A stretch of 64,000 nt of DNA. Source: Flammeovirga pacifica. Lineage in GTDB: Bacteria > Bacteroidota > Bacteroidia > Cytophagales > Flammeovirgaceae. This document shows, piece by piece, positions 24,964 to 34,157 of this stretch. Position 1 is the stretch's first letter. Each line of letters opens with the position of its first letter. The stretch covers positions 124,001-188,000 of the forward strand of contig NZ_JRYR02000002.1 of NCBI RefSeq assembly GCF_000807855.2, written 5' to 3'. Both the position numbers and the translations under genes were made by a program. Under the pieces are notes generated by a model. The model saw nothing but the letters and a program-made list of their open reading frames with translations, had not been told where the DNA came from and made no database searches.

Positions 24964-27150
24964 TTATTGAATAGTCACACTTTTTGAACTCAATTGTGCG
25001 CCAAGTTCTTTACTTCTAGGCATTGGAGATGCCCCACCAATAGTAACGGTAAGTTTTCCTTTCGGAAGTACTTCTTCTCCGTTATCATCAAAAATAATTC
25101 GCTTGTCTTTTGATATCTTAAAAGTGATTTCTTTCGATGCTCCGGGAGCCAATCTAATTCTTTGAAAATCTTTTAAAGAATGGTTGGGTGCATCAAATTT
25201 CACCTCATAATCTGATAGATATAACTGAACTACTTCTTCGGCCTCAACTTGACCATTATTAGTGATAATAACAGTGGCAACAAGATCTTCTTTTGCTTTT
25301 ATTTTTTCTTTGTTGAATTGAATATCACTGTATTTAAATTGAGTGTAGGATAAACCATAACCGAATGGAAACAAAGGATCAACATTCATGTATCGATAAG
25401 TTCTTCCTTCCATAGTATAATCATCATATGCCGGAAGTTGATCTAATGATTTAGGGAAAGTTAAAGGCAATTTACCTGAAGGTGATTCATTGCCAAATAC
25501 TATATCAGCAACAGCTTCTCCACCTTCTTGTCCGGGGTACCAAGCAAAAAGAATTGCATCAGCAACATCCACAATATCTGATAAGTTCATTGGACTACCT
25601 CCTGTTATAATCACGATCAAAGGATTTTTAGATTGAGATTTAATTTTCTTTAAATAATCAATCTGATTCTGAGGAAGTTTGATATTGTTTCTATCTCCTT
25701 TATCAGCAGATGCAATTGCTTCACCTTCTTCACCTTCTAATAATCCTGAAATTCCCATGACAGCAATACATGCATCGGCAGCAGCAGCCTCGCCTGTAGA
25801 CCAATCTATAGGATTTACATTTGGACGATCAAGTAAGATTCCTTGTTTATAATTGATACTTGTACCTAAACTTACTTTACTCACAATACCTTCAAGAATG
25901 TTGGTCATGTTACCGCTCATTCCAAAATAATTACCTAACAAAACCTCTGAGTTGTTAGCATTAGGACCTACCACATATAACGTTCTGATGTTTTTGTTTA
26001 GAGGCAATGCATTATTATCATTTTTAAGTAAAACAGCAGATTTAAGTGCAGCTTCATAAGCAATACTTCTATGAGCGGTACAACCTACAGTATCAGGACT
26101 AACATTGTTATAAGGGTTAATTTCAACAGGATCTAATAAACCTAATTTGATACGTGTACGCAACATGTTGGTCAACCTCATATCAATATCTTTTTCTGAT
26201 AAAAGTCCTTTAGTTACAGCTGCTACGATATTAGCTTTATAAACATCACCGCAGTTTAAATCAGTACCCGCTTTTATTGCTGCCGCCGTAGCTGCTACAC
26301 CATCTTTAGAGGTTTTATGATGCGCATAAAAATCATGAATGGCTCCACAATCAGATACTACATGTCCATCAAAGCCCCATTCTTTTCTAAGAATATCATC
26401 CAGTAAAAGTTCAGATCCACAGGCAGGTTCACCAAAAACTCTATTATAAGCACCCATAACTGCTTCTACATCACCATCTACCACCAATGTTTTGAAGGCA
26501 GGTAAATAGGTCTCTCTAAAATCTTTAAGAGAAGGAGAGGCATCAAAAACATGACGAAATTCTTCTGGGCCTGAATGTACAGCATAATGCTTTGCACAAG
26601 CAGCAGCTTGTAAATATTTTTCATGATTACCTTGTAAACCTTTTACAAAGTGCAAGCCCATTTGTCCTGATAAGTAAGGATCTTCACCATAAGTTTCTTG
26701 GCCACGCCCCCAACGTGGATCTCTAAAAATATTAACGTTAGGCGACCAAAAAGTCAATCCTGCATATCTACTACGGTTATCCATCTGCTGAGCAATTAAA
26801 AATTTTGCTCGAGCTTCTGCCCCAATAGCAGTACCAATATCTTCTAATAGTTCTTTATCAAATGTGGCTGCCATACCAATAGCTTGAGGAAAAACAGTGG
26901 CTCTACCGTTTCTTGCTACTCCATGCAAAGCTTCATTCCACCAATTGTACGTAGACAGATGTAATCTAGGAATCGCCTCACTTACATCAACCAATTGAGA
27001 AGCTTTTTCTTCAAGTGTCATGGCATTTAGAAGGGCTTCAATACGTTCATCGGTATCTCTGTATGGATCAAGCCATATAAATTCTTCTTCTTGTGCTAGT
27101 AAGTTGGATGTTAATAGTAACCCCAAAATAATACTTGTAATTTTTTTCAT
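24964..27150 (-). CDS. GH3 family glycosidase (beta-glucosidase/beta-xylosidase type)
   Basis: A 728-residue exported enzyme with a Sec signal (MKKITSIILGLLLTSNLLAQ). The N-terminal TIM-barrel holds FSPNVNIFRDPRWGR-type sequence near residue 140, KHYAVHSGPE near 187 and the nucleophile Asp267 in VVSDCGAI. The second alpha/beta domain (about 390-580) has GSPMNLSDI and FAWYPGQEGGEAVADI. A fibronectin III-like domain ends the protein. The SDCGAI context is common in xylosidase and arabinosidase-like members, so substrate cannot be told from sequence. In this locus a role on algal oligosaccharides is likely. Its last 274 coding bases are duplicated at 23051-23324. No T9SS domain, so periplasmic. 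Confidence 0.92.
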   Translation of the reverse strand: MKKITSIILGLLLTSNLLAQEEEFIWLDPYRDTDERIEALLNAMTLEEKASQLVDVSEAIPRLHLSTYNWWNEALHGVARNGRATVFPQAIGMAATFDKELLEDIGTAIGAEARAKFLIAQQMDNRSRYAGLTFWSPNVNIFRDPRWGRGQETYGEDPYLSGQMGLHFVKGLQGNHEKYLQAAACAKHYAVHSGPEEFRHVFDASPSLKDFRETYLPAFKTLVVDGDVEAVMGAYNRVFGEPACGSELLLDDILRKEWGFDGHVVSDCGAIHDFYAHHKTSKDGVAATAAAIKAGTDLNCGDVYKANIVAAVTKGLLSEKDIDMRLTNMLRTRIKLGLLDPVEINPYNNVSPDTVGCTAHRSIAYEAALKSAVLLKNDNNALPLNKNIRTLYVVGPNANNSEVLLGNYFGMSGNMTNILEGIVSKVSLGTSINYKQGILLDRPNVNPIDWSTGEAAAADACIAVMGISGLLEGEEGEAIASADKGDRNNIKLPQNQIDYLKKIKSQSKNPLIVIITGGSPMNLSDIVDVADAILFAWYPGQEGGEAVADIVFGNESPSGKLPLTFPKSLDQLPAYDDYTMEGRTYRYMNVDPLFPFGYGLSYTQFKYSDIQFNKEKIKAKEDLVATVIITNNGQVEAEEVVQLYLSDYEVKFDAPNHSLKDFQRIRLAPGASKEITFKISKDKRIIFDDNGEEVLPKGKLTVTIGGASPMPRSKELGAQLSSKSVTIQ

Positions 27151-27722
27151 TTCATTAATTGTTAATTAGTTACATTTATCGAGTAATAAATACACCCCTA
27201 TTTTATTTGTCCTCTAATTAGTCATTATTCATTTAAATTAAAATGATGCCTGAAAAAGTTTTTTCCAGATTTAAGAAATAGTGGGTAGATTTTTTATTAA
27301 TGGTATATTTTAGAAATATGTGCTGAACAATGTTTGGTTGATAATATTTAAATGACATAAGGTTTTGCTACTAAAATATAAAACCAAACAACATAACAAG
27401 GTGTACAATTGTGCTTAATAAAAAATAAAAATGAATCAAATCGTGAGATAATTCAGTTGTAAAAAGAAGAGATTTAGGCTGTTGTATTGAAAATAAAACT
27501 AGACATTGGTATTATAACTATCTTATATACAGTTTATTATTTCAAATATATGATGATCAGGTATGATTAAATATCTTCTTTTTGTTTTTTATCAATGTAT
27601 AGTAATAATCAAGTGAACATACTATAATAATTCATTCTTACTTCCTAATTTTACGATCACAAAACAAATAAACAAATGTGTCTGACTTTAACTTAAACTT
27701 CACTTCAAAGATTTATAACAGT
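27151..27722. other. Divergent intergenic region between GH3 and GH86
   Basis: A 572-base, very AT-rich region between two divergent glycosidase genes. Promoters for both must lie here, but I see no exact TAnnTTTG match with a TTTG partner, no clear inverted repeat and no credible small gene. Confidence 0.5.
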
Positions 27723-29918
27723 ATGAAACGAATTTATTTACTACTTATTTTTTTAATTCCAGCTTCTTTATTTGCACAAAACATTATTGATGTAAACATT
27801 GATGTAAAACATTCAATACAAGGATTCGACAGTCTGGATAGAGATAAATACATGACAATACATGCCGGATTAAGAGAAGGAGATTGGGACAATGCAACTT
27901 CAGATCCATCAGATATTCGAAATGATTTATTGAATAACAAAAATGTATATCTAGGCAGAGATACAGGACATATTTCTTGGATCTTAAGAGGAGTTGCAGA
28001 AGAGGACAAGAATAGACCTGGATTTGCAGACTTAACATACTTGGCAGAACAAGCGGTCAGTTATAGAAGTCTATATTCAAATTATAAAAAATTTGGTCAT
28101 AGAAATAAGAGCTGGGTTTTAGGAGCACAATTACATCCATTTTGGCCTGACGGTCAAAAAACAAGTAAAGGATGGGCGCTTTCTACCACAGACACTGAAG
28201 ATGAACCCTTAGGAACTGCTACTGGTGAGTATATAGCACATTATATCAAGGAGTTTTATAAGGATGAAAACGAAGAAGAAGCACCAAAATATTTTGAGGT
28301 AATTAACGAACCTGTTTGGCATTTGGTAGATTATGGTAGCACAGATATTAAAAAAATATTTGAATTTCATAATACTGTTGCTAGAGAAATTAGAAAAGTT
28401 AATGGTGATAAAATTCAAATAGGAGGATATACTACAGCATTCCCGAATTTTGAAGAACAAAACTTTAAACGTTGGGAAGACCGATGGAATACTTTTATGG
28501 ATATGTGTGGGGAGGAAATGGATTTCTGGTCGATACATATTTATGATTTCAGCTCTATAGGCGGAGGACAAGAAAAGCTAAGAAAGGGTAGTAACCTCGA
28601 AGCAACAATGGATATGATGGAACACGCCTCATGGAATAAATTCGATGAAGTGAAGCCTGTGATGATTTCAGAATATGGTGGTCAAGCACATGACTTTTTC
28701 CATCAACCATGGACTCCAGAAAGAGATTGGTATTTGATGCGTTCTATGTCATCTCAGACAATGTCCTTTTTAGATAGACCACAAGCCATTAATAAGATAA
28801 TACCTTTTTGGGTACTAAAAGCAGAGTGGGGAAGAGACAGTCAGGGATACCCTTACCTTCATAGATTACTACGTCAGAACGACGAATTAGAAGGTTCAAC
28901 AGGTAAACATTGGGTATATGGTGAAGTAATAAAGTACTATGATCTTTGGAAAGATGTTCAAGGAACTAGGGTAGATCATTTATCTAATAACCTTGATATT
29001 CAAACGGATGCTTATTTAGATGGTAATGTTTTATATCTAATCATTAATAACTTAAATCAACAAGACGAAACGATTCAACCTAATATAATAGGCACAGAAA
29101 ATCATCCTATTTCTTCTGTAGAGATAAGACATTTATATGCGATAAATGATATTCCTCAAATTGACAATAGAAAGGTGACAGAAGCTCCTGAAACGGTAAC
29201 TGTAGGAAGTGAAGGAACACTTATTTTGGCATATACTTTCCAAGATGAGGTTTCTATTGATCAAACATCAATAGAATCAAAATATTATGCTACCACTTAT
29301 TATCAGGAAATATCAGCAGGAACACCATTAAATTTTTCTATTCCTAATGTAGAAGTAGAAGAAGAAGGGGAAGCTGTTTTAAGAATTGGTATTGGTAGGG
29401 ATCATGAAAAATCACTTTTCCCTAAAATTAAAATCAATGGTACTGAATTGAATTACCCTAACAATTATAGAGGGGATGATCAAAAAGATAAAGATCGTTT
29501 CTTTGGTGTCTTAGAGGTTCCGGTTCCTTATGAATTATTGGAGGCCAACAATGAAGTAAGTGTAGAATTCTCTGATCAATCAGGTCATATTAGTAGTGTC
29601 TCTTTAAGAGTATACAATTTCAGTAGAGCTATCGAAAGATCTTTTGATAAGACAGAACCACCTACATCAATTCAAGGAGGAAAGAAAACATCGATAAAGA
29701 TTTACCCTAACCCTTCTCAAGGTAAAGGAATCAATATTCATACTTCTCAGGCAGCTACTGAGATTAAAGTATTTGATATTATCGGTAATTTGGTATATAA
29801 AGTAGATCAACCAAATCAGGAAATCTATCTCCCTTCTAATGTATTTAAAAGAGGTATGCACTTAGTTCAATTTAATTTTGATGGGGTGTATCAAACAAAA
29901 AAATTATTGATTAATTAA
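27723..29918 (+). CDS. GH86 family beta-agarase/beta-porphyranase-like enzyme with T9SS domain
   Basis: A 731-residue secreted enzyme from ATG 27723, chosen over one 15 codons upstream because a clean signal peptide follows (MKRIYLLLIFLIPASLFAQ). GH86-like marks are LDRDKYMTIHAG at the start, NVYLGRDTGHISW, and the TIM-barrel acid/base and nucleophile glutamates Glu196 (EVINEP) and Glu317 (MISEYGG). Two beta-sandwich domains follow (about 430-640), then a T9SS C-terminal domain (IKIYPNPSQGKG). GH86 enzymes cut agarose or porphyran. In this mainly carrageenan-like locus the real substrate may be a hybrid galactan. Family fairly sure. Confidence 0.82.
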   Translation: MKRIYLLLIFLIPASLFAQNIIDVNIDVKHSIQGFDSLDRDKYMTIHAGLREGDWDNATSDPSDIRNDLLNNKNVYLGRDTGHISWILRGVAEEDKNRPGFADLTYLAEQAVSYRSLYSNYKKFGHRNKSWVLGAQLHPFWPDGQKTSKGWALSTTDTEDEPLGTATGEYIAHYIKEFYKDENEEEAPKYFEVINEPVWHLVDYGSTDIKKIFEFHNTVAREIRKVNGDKIQIGGYTTAFPNFEEQNFKRWEDRWNTFMDMCGEEMDFWSIHIYDFSSIGGGQEKLRKGSNLEATMDMMEHASWNKFDEVKPVMISEYGGQAHDFFHQPWTPERDWYLMRSMSSQTMSFLDRPQAINKIIPFWVLKAEWGRDSQGYPYLHRLLRQNDELEGSTGKHWVYGEVIKYYDLWKDVQGTRVDHLSNNLDIQTDAYLDGNVLYLIINNLNQQDETIQPNIIGTENHPISSVEIRHLYAINDIPQIDNRKVTEAPETVTVGSEGTLILAYTFQDEVSIDQTSIESKYYATTYYQEISAGTPLNFSIPNVEVEEEGEAVLRIGIGRDHEKSLFPKIKINGTELNYPNNYRGDDQKDKDRFFGVLEVPVPYELLEANNEVSVEFSDQSGHISSVSLRVYNFSRAIERSFDKTEPPTSIQGGKKTSIKIYPNPSQGKGINIHTSQAATEIKVFDIIGNLVYKVDQPNQEIYLPSNVFKRGMHLVQFNFDGVYQTKKLLIN

Positions 29919-29960
29919 TGGTCAAATAATTTTATATAGGTGATTTGGTCGGTAAAAAGA

Positions 29961-30140
29961 TCAATGCTTATAATATCTATCAAACTGTAGCTGCTTAAGA
30001 TGGGAGGGATGTATCTCTTCTTTGGCGATGCACCAATTGATGATATCGAATGATGTAATGCCCAACAATAGTTTTTTAAAAAGTGGTTTTGAAGAAAAAT
30101 AATGCGATATAAATCTACTTTGAAATAGGTTCAAGGGCAT
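29961..30140 (-). CDS. Doubtful 59-residue hypothetical protein
   Basis: A frame from ATG 30140 encodes 59 residues (MPLNLFQSRFISHYF..., then GITSFDIINWCIAKEE). The inner part has coding-like composition, unlike the AT-rich surroundings, but I recognise no family. It may be a remnant of a longer gene. A longer frame needs a TTG start at 30164. Confidence 0.25.
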   Translation of the reverse strand: MPLNLFQSRFISHYFSSKPLFKKLLLGITSFDIINWCIAKEEIHPSHLKQLQFDRYYKH

Positions 30141-30167
30141 CAAAGTGAAAAGAATCAATAGCAAAAT

Positions 30168-30199
30168 AAAAAGGAATACTCATAAGGTATTCCTTTTTT
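30168..30199. terminator. Terminator hairpin upstream of the LRR genes
   Basis: A perfect 10-base stem (AAAGGAATAC with GTATTCCTTT), 7-base loop and T run. It separates the GH86 transcript from the LRR operon. Confidence 0.85.
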
Positions 30200-30266
30200 A
30201 ACATAAATACCCTAAAAACTTGTAATTCAAATATTTTAAAAATAAGTTTGACTTGTTAAAATTTCT

Positions 30267-33200
30267 ATGCTAAACAAACTATTTAAAGTGAAACAACTAA
30301 TTCAATTATTGGTACTTATCATTTTACCTACCATCTCATTCAGTCAATCTTATACCTTAAAAGACAAAGATGTTTACATAGCTAATGGCTACATTCAGTC
30401 TTGTTCTTATAATTTTGAAAATAAAGAGATTATCATTCCTTCTGTACTTAATGGTCAAACTGTGATAGGAATTGAACCGAATGAAATTGAAAGAGGTGTT
30501 TTTAATAATAAAGGTATTAGAGGAATCTCATTACCCACAACTTTGAAGGTTATTGGGAGTTATGCATTTTCTAATAATTCCTTGATAGAAATATCTCTAC
30601 CTAGTTCTGTAGAGGAAGTTCAAGAAGGAGCATTTTCTAATAATGAAATCGTAAGTTTTGAAATTCATCCCGAACTCAAAGTGATTGGACATGCTGCTTT
30701 TTCGAAGAACAAGATTACATCACTTGAGTTAAAAAATACAGTTAATACTATCGCACCTTATGCTTTTGCAGACAATCAAATTGAAAATTTGATCATAGAA
30801 AGTGGAATAGATACTTTAAATATGTACTTGTTTGCAAGTAATAAAATTAGAGAAGTTGTTTTGCCAGCATCTTTGAAAAACTTAAAAAAAGGCGTTTTTA
30901 GTAATAACCCAATAGAAACTTTACTTTTACCTCATAACACTGATCCATACTTTTCAGGTTGGGTGAATTCAACTGGGCAAGTTTTTCAAGGAGGAGACCA
31001 ATTAAATGCTCTAGACGAAGAATACCGTTCAATTAAATCATATACGTTATTAGATGACGACGTAGTCATAGAGAATGGAGAAATTACTTCTGTAAATTTT
31101 GAAGAGATCTATAATCACATTATCATTCCAGAGACTTTAAATGGACAAACTGTTATAAAGATTGCAGATAAATATTCACTGGAAGAGGGAGTCTTTGCCT
31201 TTAAAGGATTAAATTTTATTCAACTGCCTCAAACATTAGAATCCATTGGTCGTTATGCTTTTACAAATAACCAATTATTAGGAATTGATATACCAAATAG
31301 TGTAACAAGTATAGGAGTAAGAGCTTTTTGGGTTAATCACCTTACTTATATTAATTATTCAGATAATATTGAATTCTTAGGTAAATATTGTTTTTCATCA
31401 AATGATCTCACTGAGGTTAGAATTCCATCGAAAATAAAAGTACTCGAAAGAGATGTTTTTAGTTATAATAAAATATCAAAAATTCATTTTAATGAAGTAT
31501 TAGAAACGATAGGTATAGAATGTTTTTATCATAATCAACTTGAAGAATTGATTTTACCAGAATCTGTTAAAAGAGTATTAAGTAGTGGTTTTTCATTCAA
31601 TAGATTAGAGAAAGTAACGTTTCCTGAAAAATTGAAAATATTAGATGTTTTTGCATTTAATAGTAACAACCTTTCGGAGATAAATTTACCATCCGAAATG
31701 GATTCTATAATGGATCATGTTTTCTTAAATAATCCAGTTAAAACTTTTAAATTACCCAAACATATTAACCCTGAGTTTATTATTTGGTATGATAGTTATA
31801 CGGAAACACTATTTGATCCTGATACTGAAATAAGTACTTCAGCCAAAGGTTATGTTGCTCTAATCAATAAAGAATATCCTGAGAGTAATTTTATTGTTGA
31901 AGATGGTTATATAAAGTATGTTAATTTGAATTCTTGGTATAATAAAAAACTTTGTATTAAGATACCTGAAAAACTGCATGGAGAAACAATTATTGGTATA
32001 GGTACATATGTATTTGCGGGGGATAATATTTATGGAATAAGTCTTCCTAATACAATAAAGGAAATTAAAGAACATGCTTTTGAAGGTAATTACTTAAGAA
32101 AAGTAGTATTACCTCAAAGTTTAGAAAAAATAGAACAAGGTGCTTTTCGTAACAACCTTCTTAGAGAAGTAGTGTTCCTCACTGATAAACTCACTAAAAT
32201 TGAAAAAAATGTTTTTCGAACAAATAAACTTAAAACCATAAATCTTCCTAGTTCAATTCAACATATAGGGGATAATGCATTTAGTCATAATCATCTTCAA
32301 AGTTTAACATTAGAGGAAAATATTACAAGTTTAAGTAGTAATGCTTTTGATTTCAATAAAATTGAAGAACTCTCGATACCACGTTCAATTAAAGAGATTC
32401 CATATGCTTGTTTTCGGAATAATAATTTAAAAACGTTAAATATCCCTCACATTACTACAATTGATTCTTATGCATTCTCGAGTAATGATTTGACTGAAAT
32501 TCAATTACCAGAAAATTTGAGAAGAATTAATTCAAAAGCTTTTTATGATAATCCAATTAAAGAGTATAAACTACCCCTAATAGAAGACTCATTATTTGTG
32601 GAGTGGATTGATATAAATAGAAAATTATCTATACCAATCGATAGCCTAATTCATACTAATACTGATTACGATCAAGTTGCTTTTTTTAGATATAGTGTTA
32701 CAATTAATGATGTTAAAATAAATGATAATTATATTACAGGTACAAAAAAACTAATAAATCAACCTCATATTCATATTCCTAAATCAATTGGAGGTACAGA
32801 AATATTTGGAATAAAATCGGATAATTGGGCTTCACCGTTTGTAAACCAATGGGTCAAAAGTGTTACTTTAGAGGAAGGTATTTTAGAGTTAGGTCAAAAT
32901 GCTTTTAAATATTTAGGGTTAGAAAGTGTAGAATTACCATCAACTATACACACCATTGGGAATTCAGCTTTTTCATCAAACAAGTTAAATGAAATTGATT
33001 TACCAGAGCACCTCTCTTTTCTTGGAGTAAGAGCATTTGAGAAAAATAATCTTACAAAAGTTAAGATTCCAATTAGCATCAAAAATATCCCCTTTAATTG
33101 TTTTAATGATAACTTAATTAATGAGGTAGATTTTCATGAGTCCATTAATGAGTTCGAGCCTGGATGCTTTAGTAATAATCAATTAGAACATGTTGTGTTG

Positions 33201-34142
33201 CCTCAAAATACCATTAAGGTCGGTTATAAAGCATTCGACAATAATAAAATTAAGTATATAGTTTTAACTAAACCAATATCCAAAAATTTTGTAGAGTGGA
33301 ATGGGTATGATGATGAATTTTATGAGCATAAATTCTATTCAGCAAAGGATACCATATATCGTTTTGATAAGACTTATACTGCTTTATTTAGAAAGGATTT
33401 GATTCAAGATTATGCGACTATTAATAATGACACTTTAACTTCTTATCATGACGATCAAAATGGAATTTATCATCTTTACTGTTCAGATGAATTTTATAAT
33501 ACTAAGATTAAAGTTTTAGGAAACTCTGTTTTCGGCTCTGAAATAGTTAGAAGTATTTACTTTGATGAGGGGCTGTTAGAGTTAGAGAAAAAAGCATTAA
33601 AAGGTATTGGTTTAATTGATATTCAATTACCATCTACTTTAAAAATAATAGGTGAGGAATCACTTGCTAATAATGAATTAGATAGTATTTTTTTACCAGA
33701 AAGTATTGAATTTATTGCAGGTGGAGCTTTTCTAGGTAATAATTTCGATTCTTTTAATCTTCCCATTATTAATGACCCTGATTTTTTATTTTGGTCAGAT
33801 GATCGAGGAAACGAACTATCTAATGGAGCACAAGTATCAGATTTTATTTCTAGTTACATTGCTGTTTATGTGGGTGATGTAAATTTGGAAAAACCTACAA
33901 GTATTTATGATAAAAGTCTTGAACAACTAATTGTTTACCCGAATCCTACTAATGGAAAACTTCAAATAAAAAACCTTAAGAAGGATTGCCTAATACAGAT
34001 ATACAATACTCAAGGAAAACTACTTCAAAATGAGAAAATTAGTACAGAGAACCAACTTAATATTGAAGGGCAACCTGGAGTGTATATTTTAAAAGTGATA
34101 ACTGAGCATCACTCAAAAACATTTAAAGTAATAAAAAACTAA
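30267..34142 (+). CDS. Giant BspA-type leucine-rich-repeat surface protein, T9SS-secreted
   Basis: A 1291-residue secreted protein: signal peptide (ending TISFSQ), then LRR_5 (BspA/TpLRR) repeats of about 23 residues with the core I..xAFxxNxLxxIxLPxSLxxIG. The repeats are grouped in five modules starting near residues 28, 258, 541, 808 and 1049. Each opens with a YTLxDxDVxIxNGxI-like strand and IIIPxxLNGQTVIGI, and the first three close with LPxxxxPxFxxW. The last 75 residues are a T9SS C-terminal domain (VYPNPTNGKLQI). BspA-like repeats usually bind proteins or glycans, so a role in adhesion or substrate binding is likely. It forms an operon with the next LRR gene, 15 bases downstream. Confidence 0.9.
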   Translation: MLNKLFKVKQLIQLLVLIILPTISFSQSYTLKDKDVYIANGYIQSCSYNFENKEIIIPSVLNGQTVIGIEPNEIERGVFNNKGIRGISLPTTLKVIGSYAFSNNSLIEISLPSSVEEVQEGAFSNNEIVSFEIHPELKVIGHAAFSKNKITSLELKNTVNTIAPYAFADNQIENLIIESGIDTLNMYLFASNKIREVVLPASLKNLKKGVFSNNPIETLLLPHNTDPYFSGWVNSTGQVFQGGDQLNALDEEYRSIKSYTLLDDDVVIENGEITSVNFEEIYNHIIIPETLNGQTVIKIADKYSLEEGVFAFKGLNFIQLPQTLESIGRYAFTNNQLLGIDIPNSVTSIGVRAFWVNHLTYINYSDNIEFLGKYCFSSNDLTEVRIPSKIKVLERDVFSYNKISKIHFNEVLETIGIECFYHNQLEELILPESVKRVLSSGFSFNRLEKVTFPEKLKILDVFAFNSNNLSEINLPSEMDSIMDHVFLNNPVKTFKLPKHINPEFIIWYDSYTETLFDPDTEISTSAKGYVALINKEYPESNFIVEDGYIKYVNLNSWYNKKLCIKIPEKLHGETIIGIGTYVFAGDNIYGISLPNTIKEIKEHAFEGNYLRKVVLPQSLEKIEQGAFRNNLLREVVFLTDKLTKIEKNVFRTNKLKTINLPSSIQHIGDNAFSHNHLQSLTLEENITSLSSNAFDFNKIEELSIPRSIKEIPYACFRNNNLKTLNIPHITTIDSYAFSSNDLTEIQLPENLRRINSKAFYDNPIKEYKLPLIEDSLFVEWIDINRKLSIPIDSLIHTNTDYDQVAFFRYSVTINDVKINDNYITGTKKLINQPHIHIPKSIGGTEIFGIKSDNWASPFVNQWVKSVTLEEGILELGQNAFKYLGLESVELPSTIHTIGNSAFSSNKLNEIDLPEHLSFLGVRAFEKNNLTKVKIPISIKNIPFNCFNDNLINEVDFHESINEFEPGCFSNNQLEHVVLPQNTIKVGYKAFDNNKIKYIVLTKPISKNFVEWNGYDDEFYEHKFYSAKDTIYRFDKTYTALFRKDLIQDYATINNDTLTSYHDDQNGIYHLYCSDEFYNTKIKVLGNSVFGSEIVRSIYFDEGLLELEKKALKGIGLIDIQLPSTLKIIGEESLANNELDSIFLPESIEFIAGGAFLGNNFDSFNLPIINDPDFLFWSDDRGNELSNGAQVSDFISSYIAVYVGDVNLEKPTSIYDKSLEQLIVYPNPTNGKLQIKNLKKDCLIQIYNTQGKLLQNEKISTENQLNIEGQPGVYILKVITEHHSKTFKVIKN

Positions 34143-34157
34143 TTAAGGATTAGAACA

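Larger units (their letters stand above)
29919..30266. other. Intergenic region between GH86 and the first LRR gene
   Basis: This 348-base stretch holds a doubtful minus-strand frame (29961-30140), a clear terminator hairpin at 30168-30199, and at 29941-29962 a 22-base string that recurs with 3 differences at 37238-37259 downstream of the second LRR gene. Confidence 0.5.
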
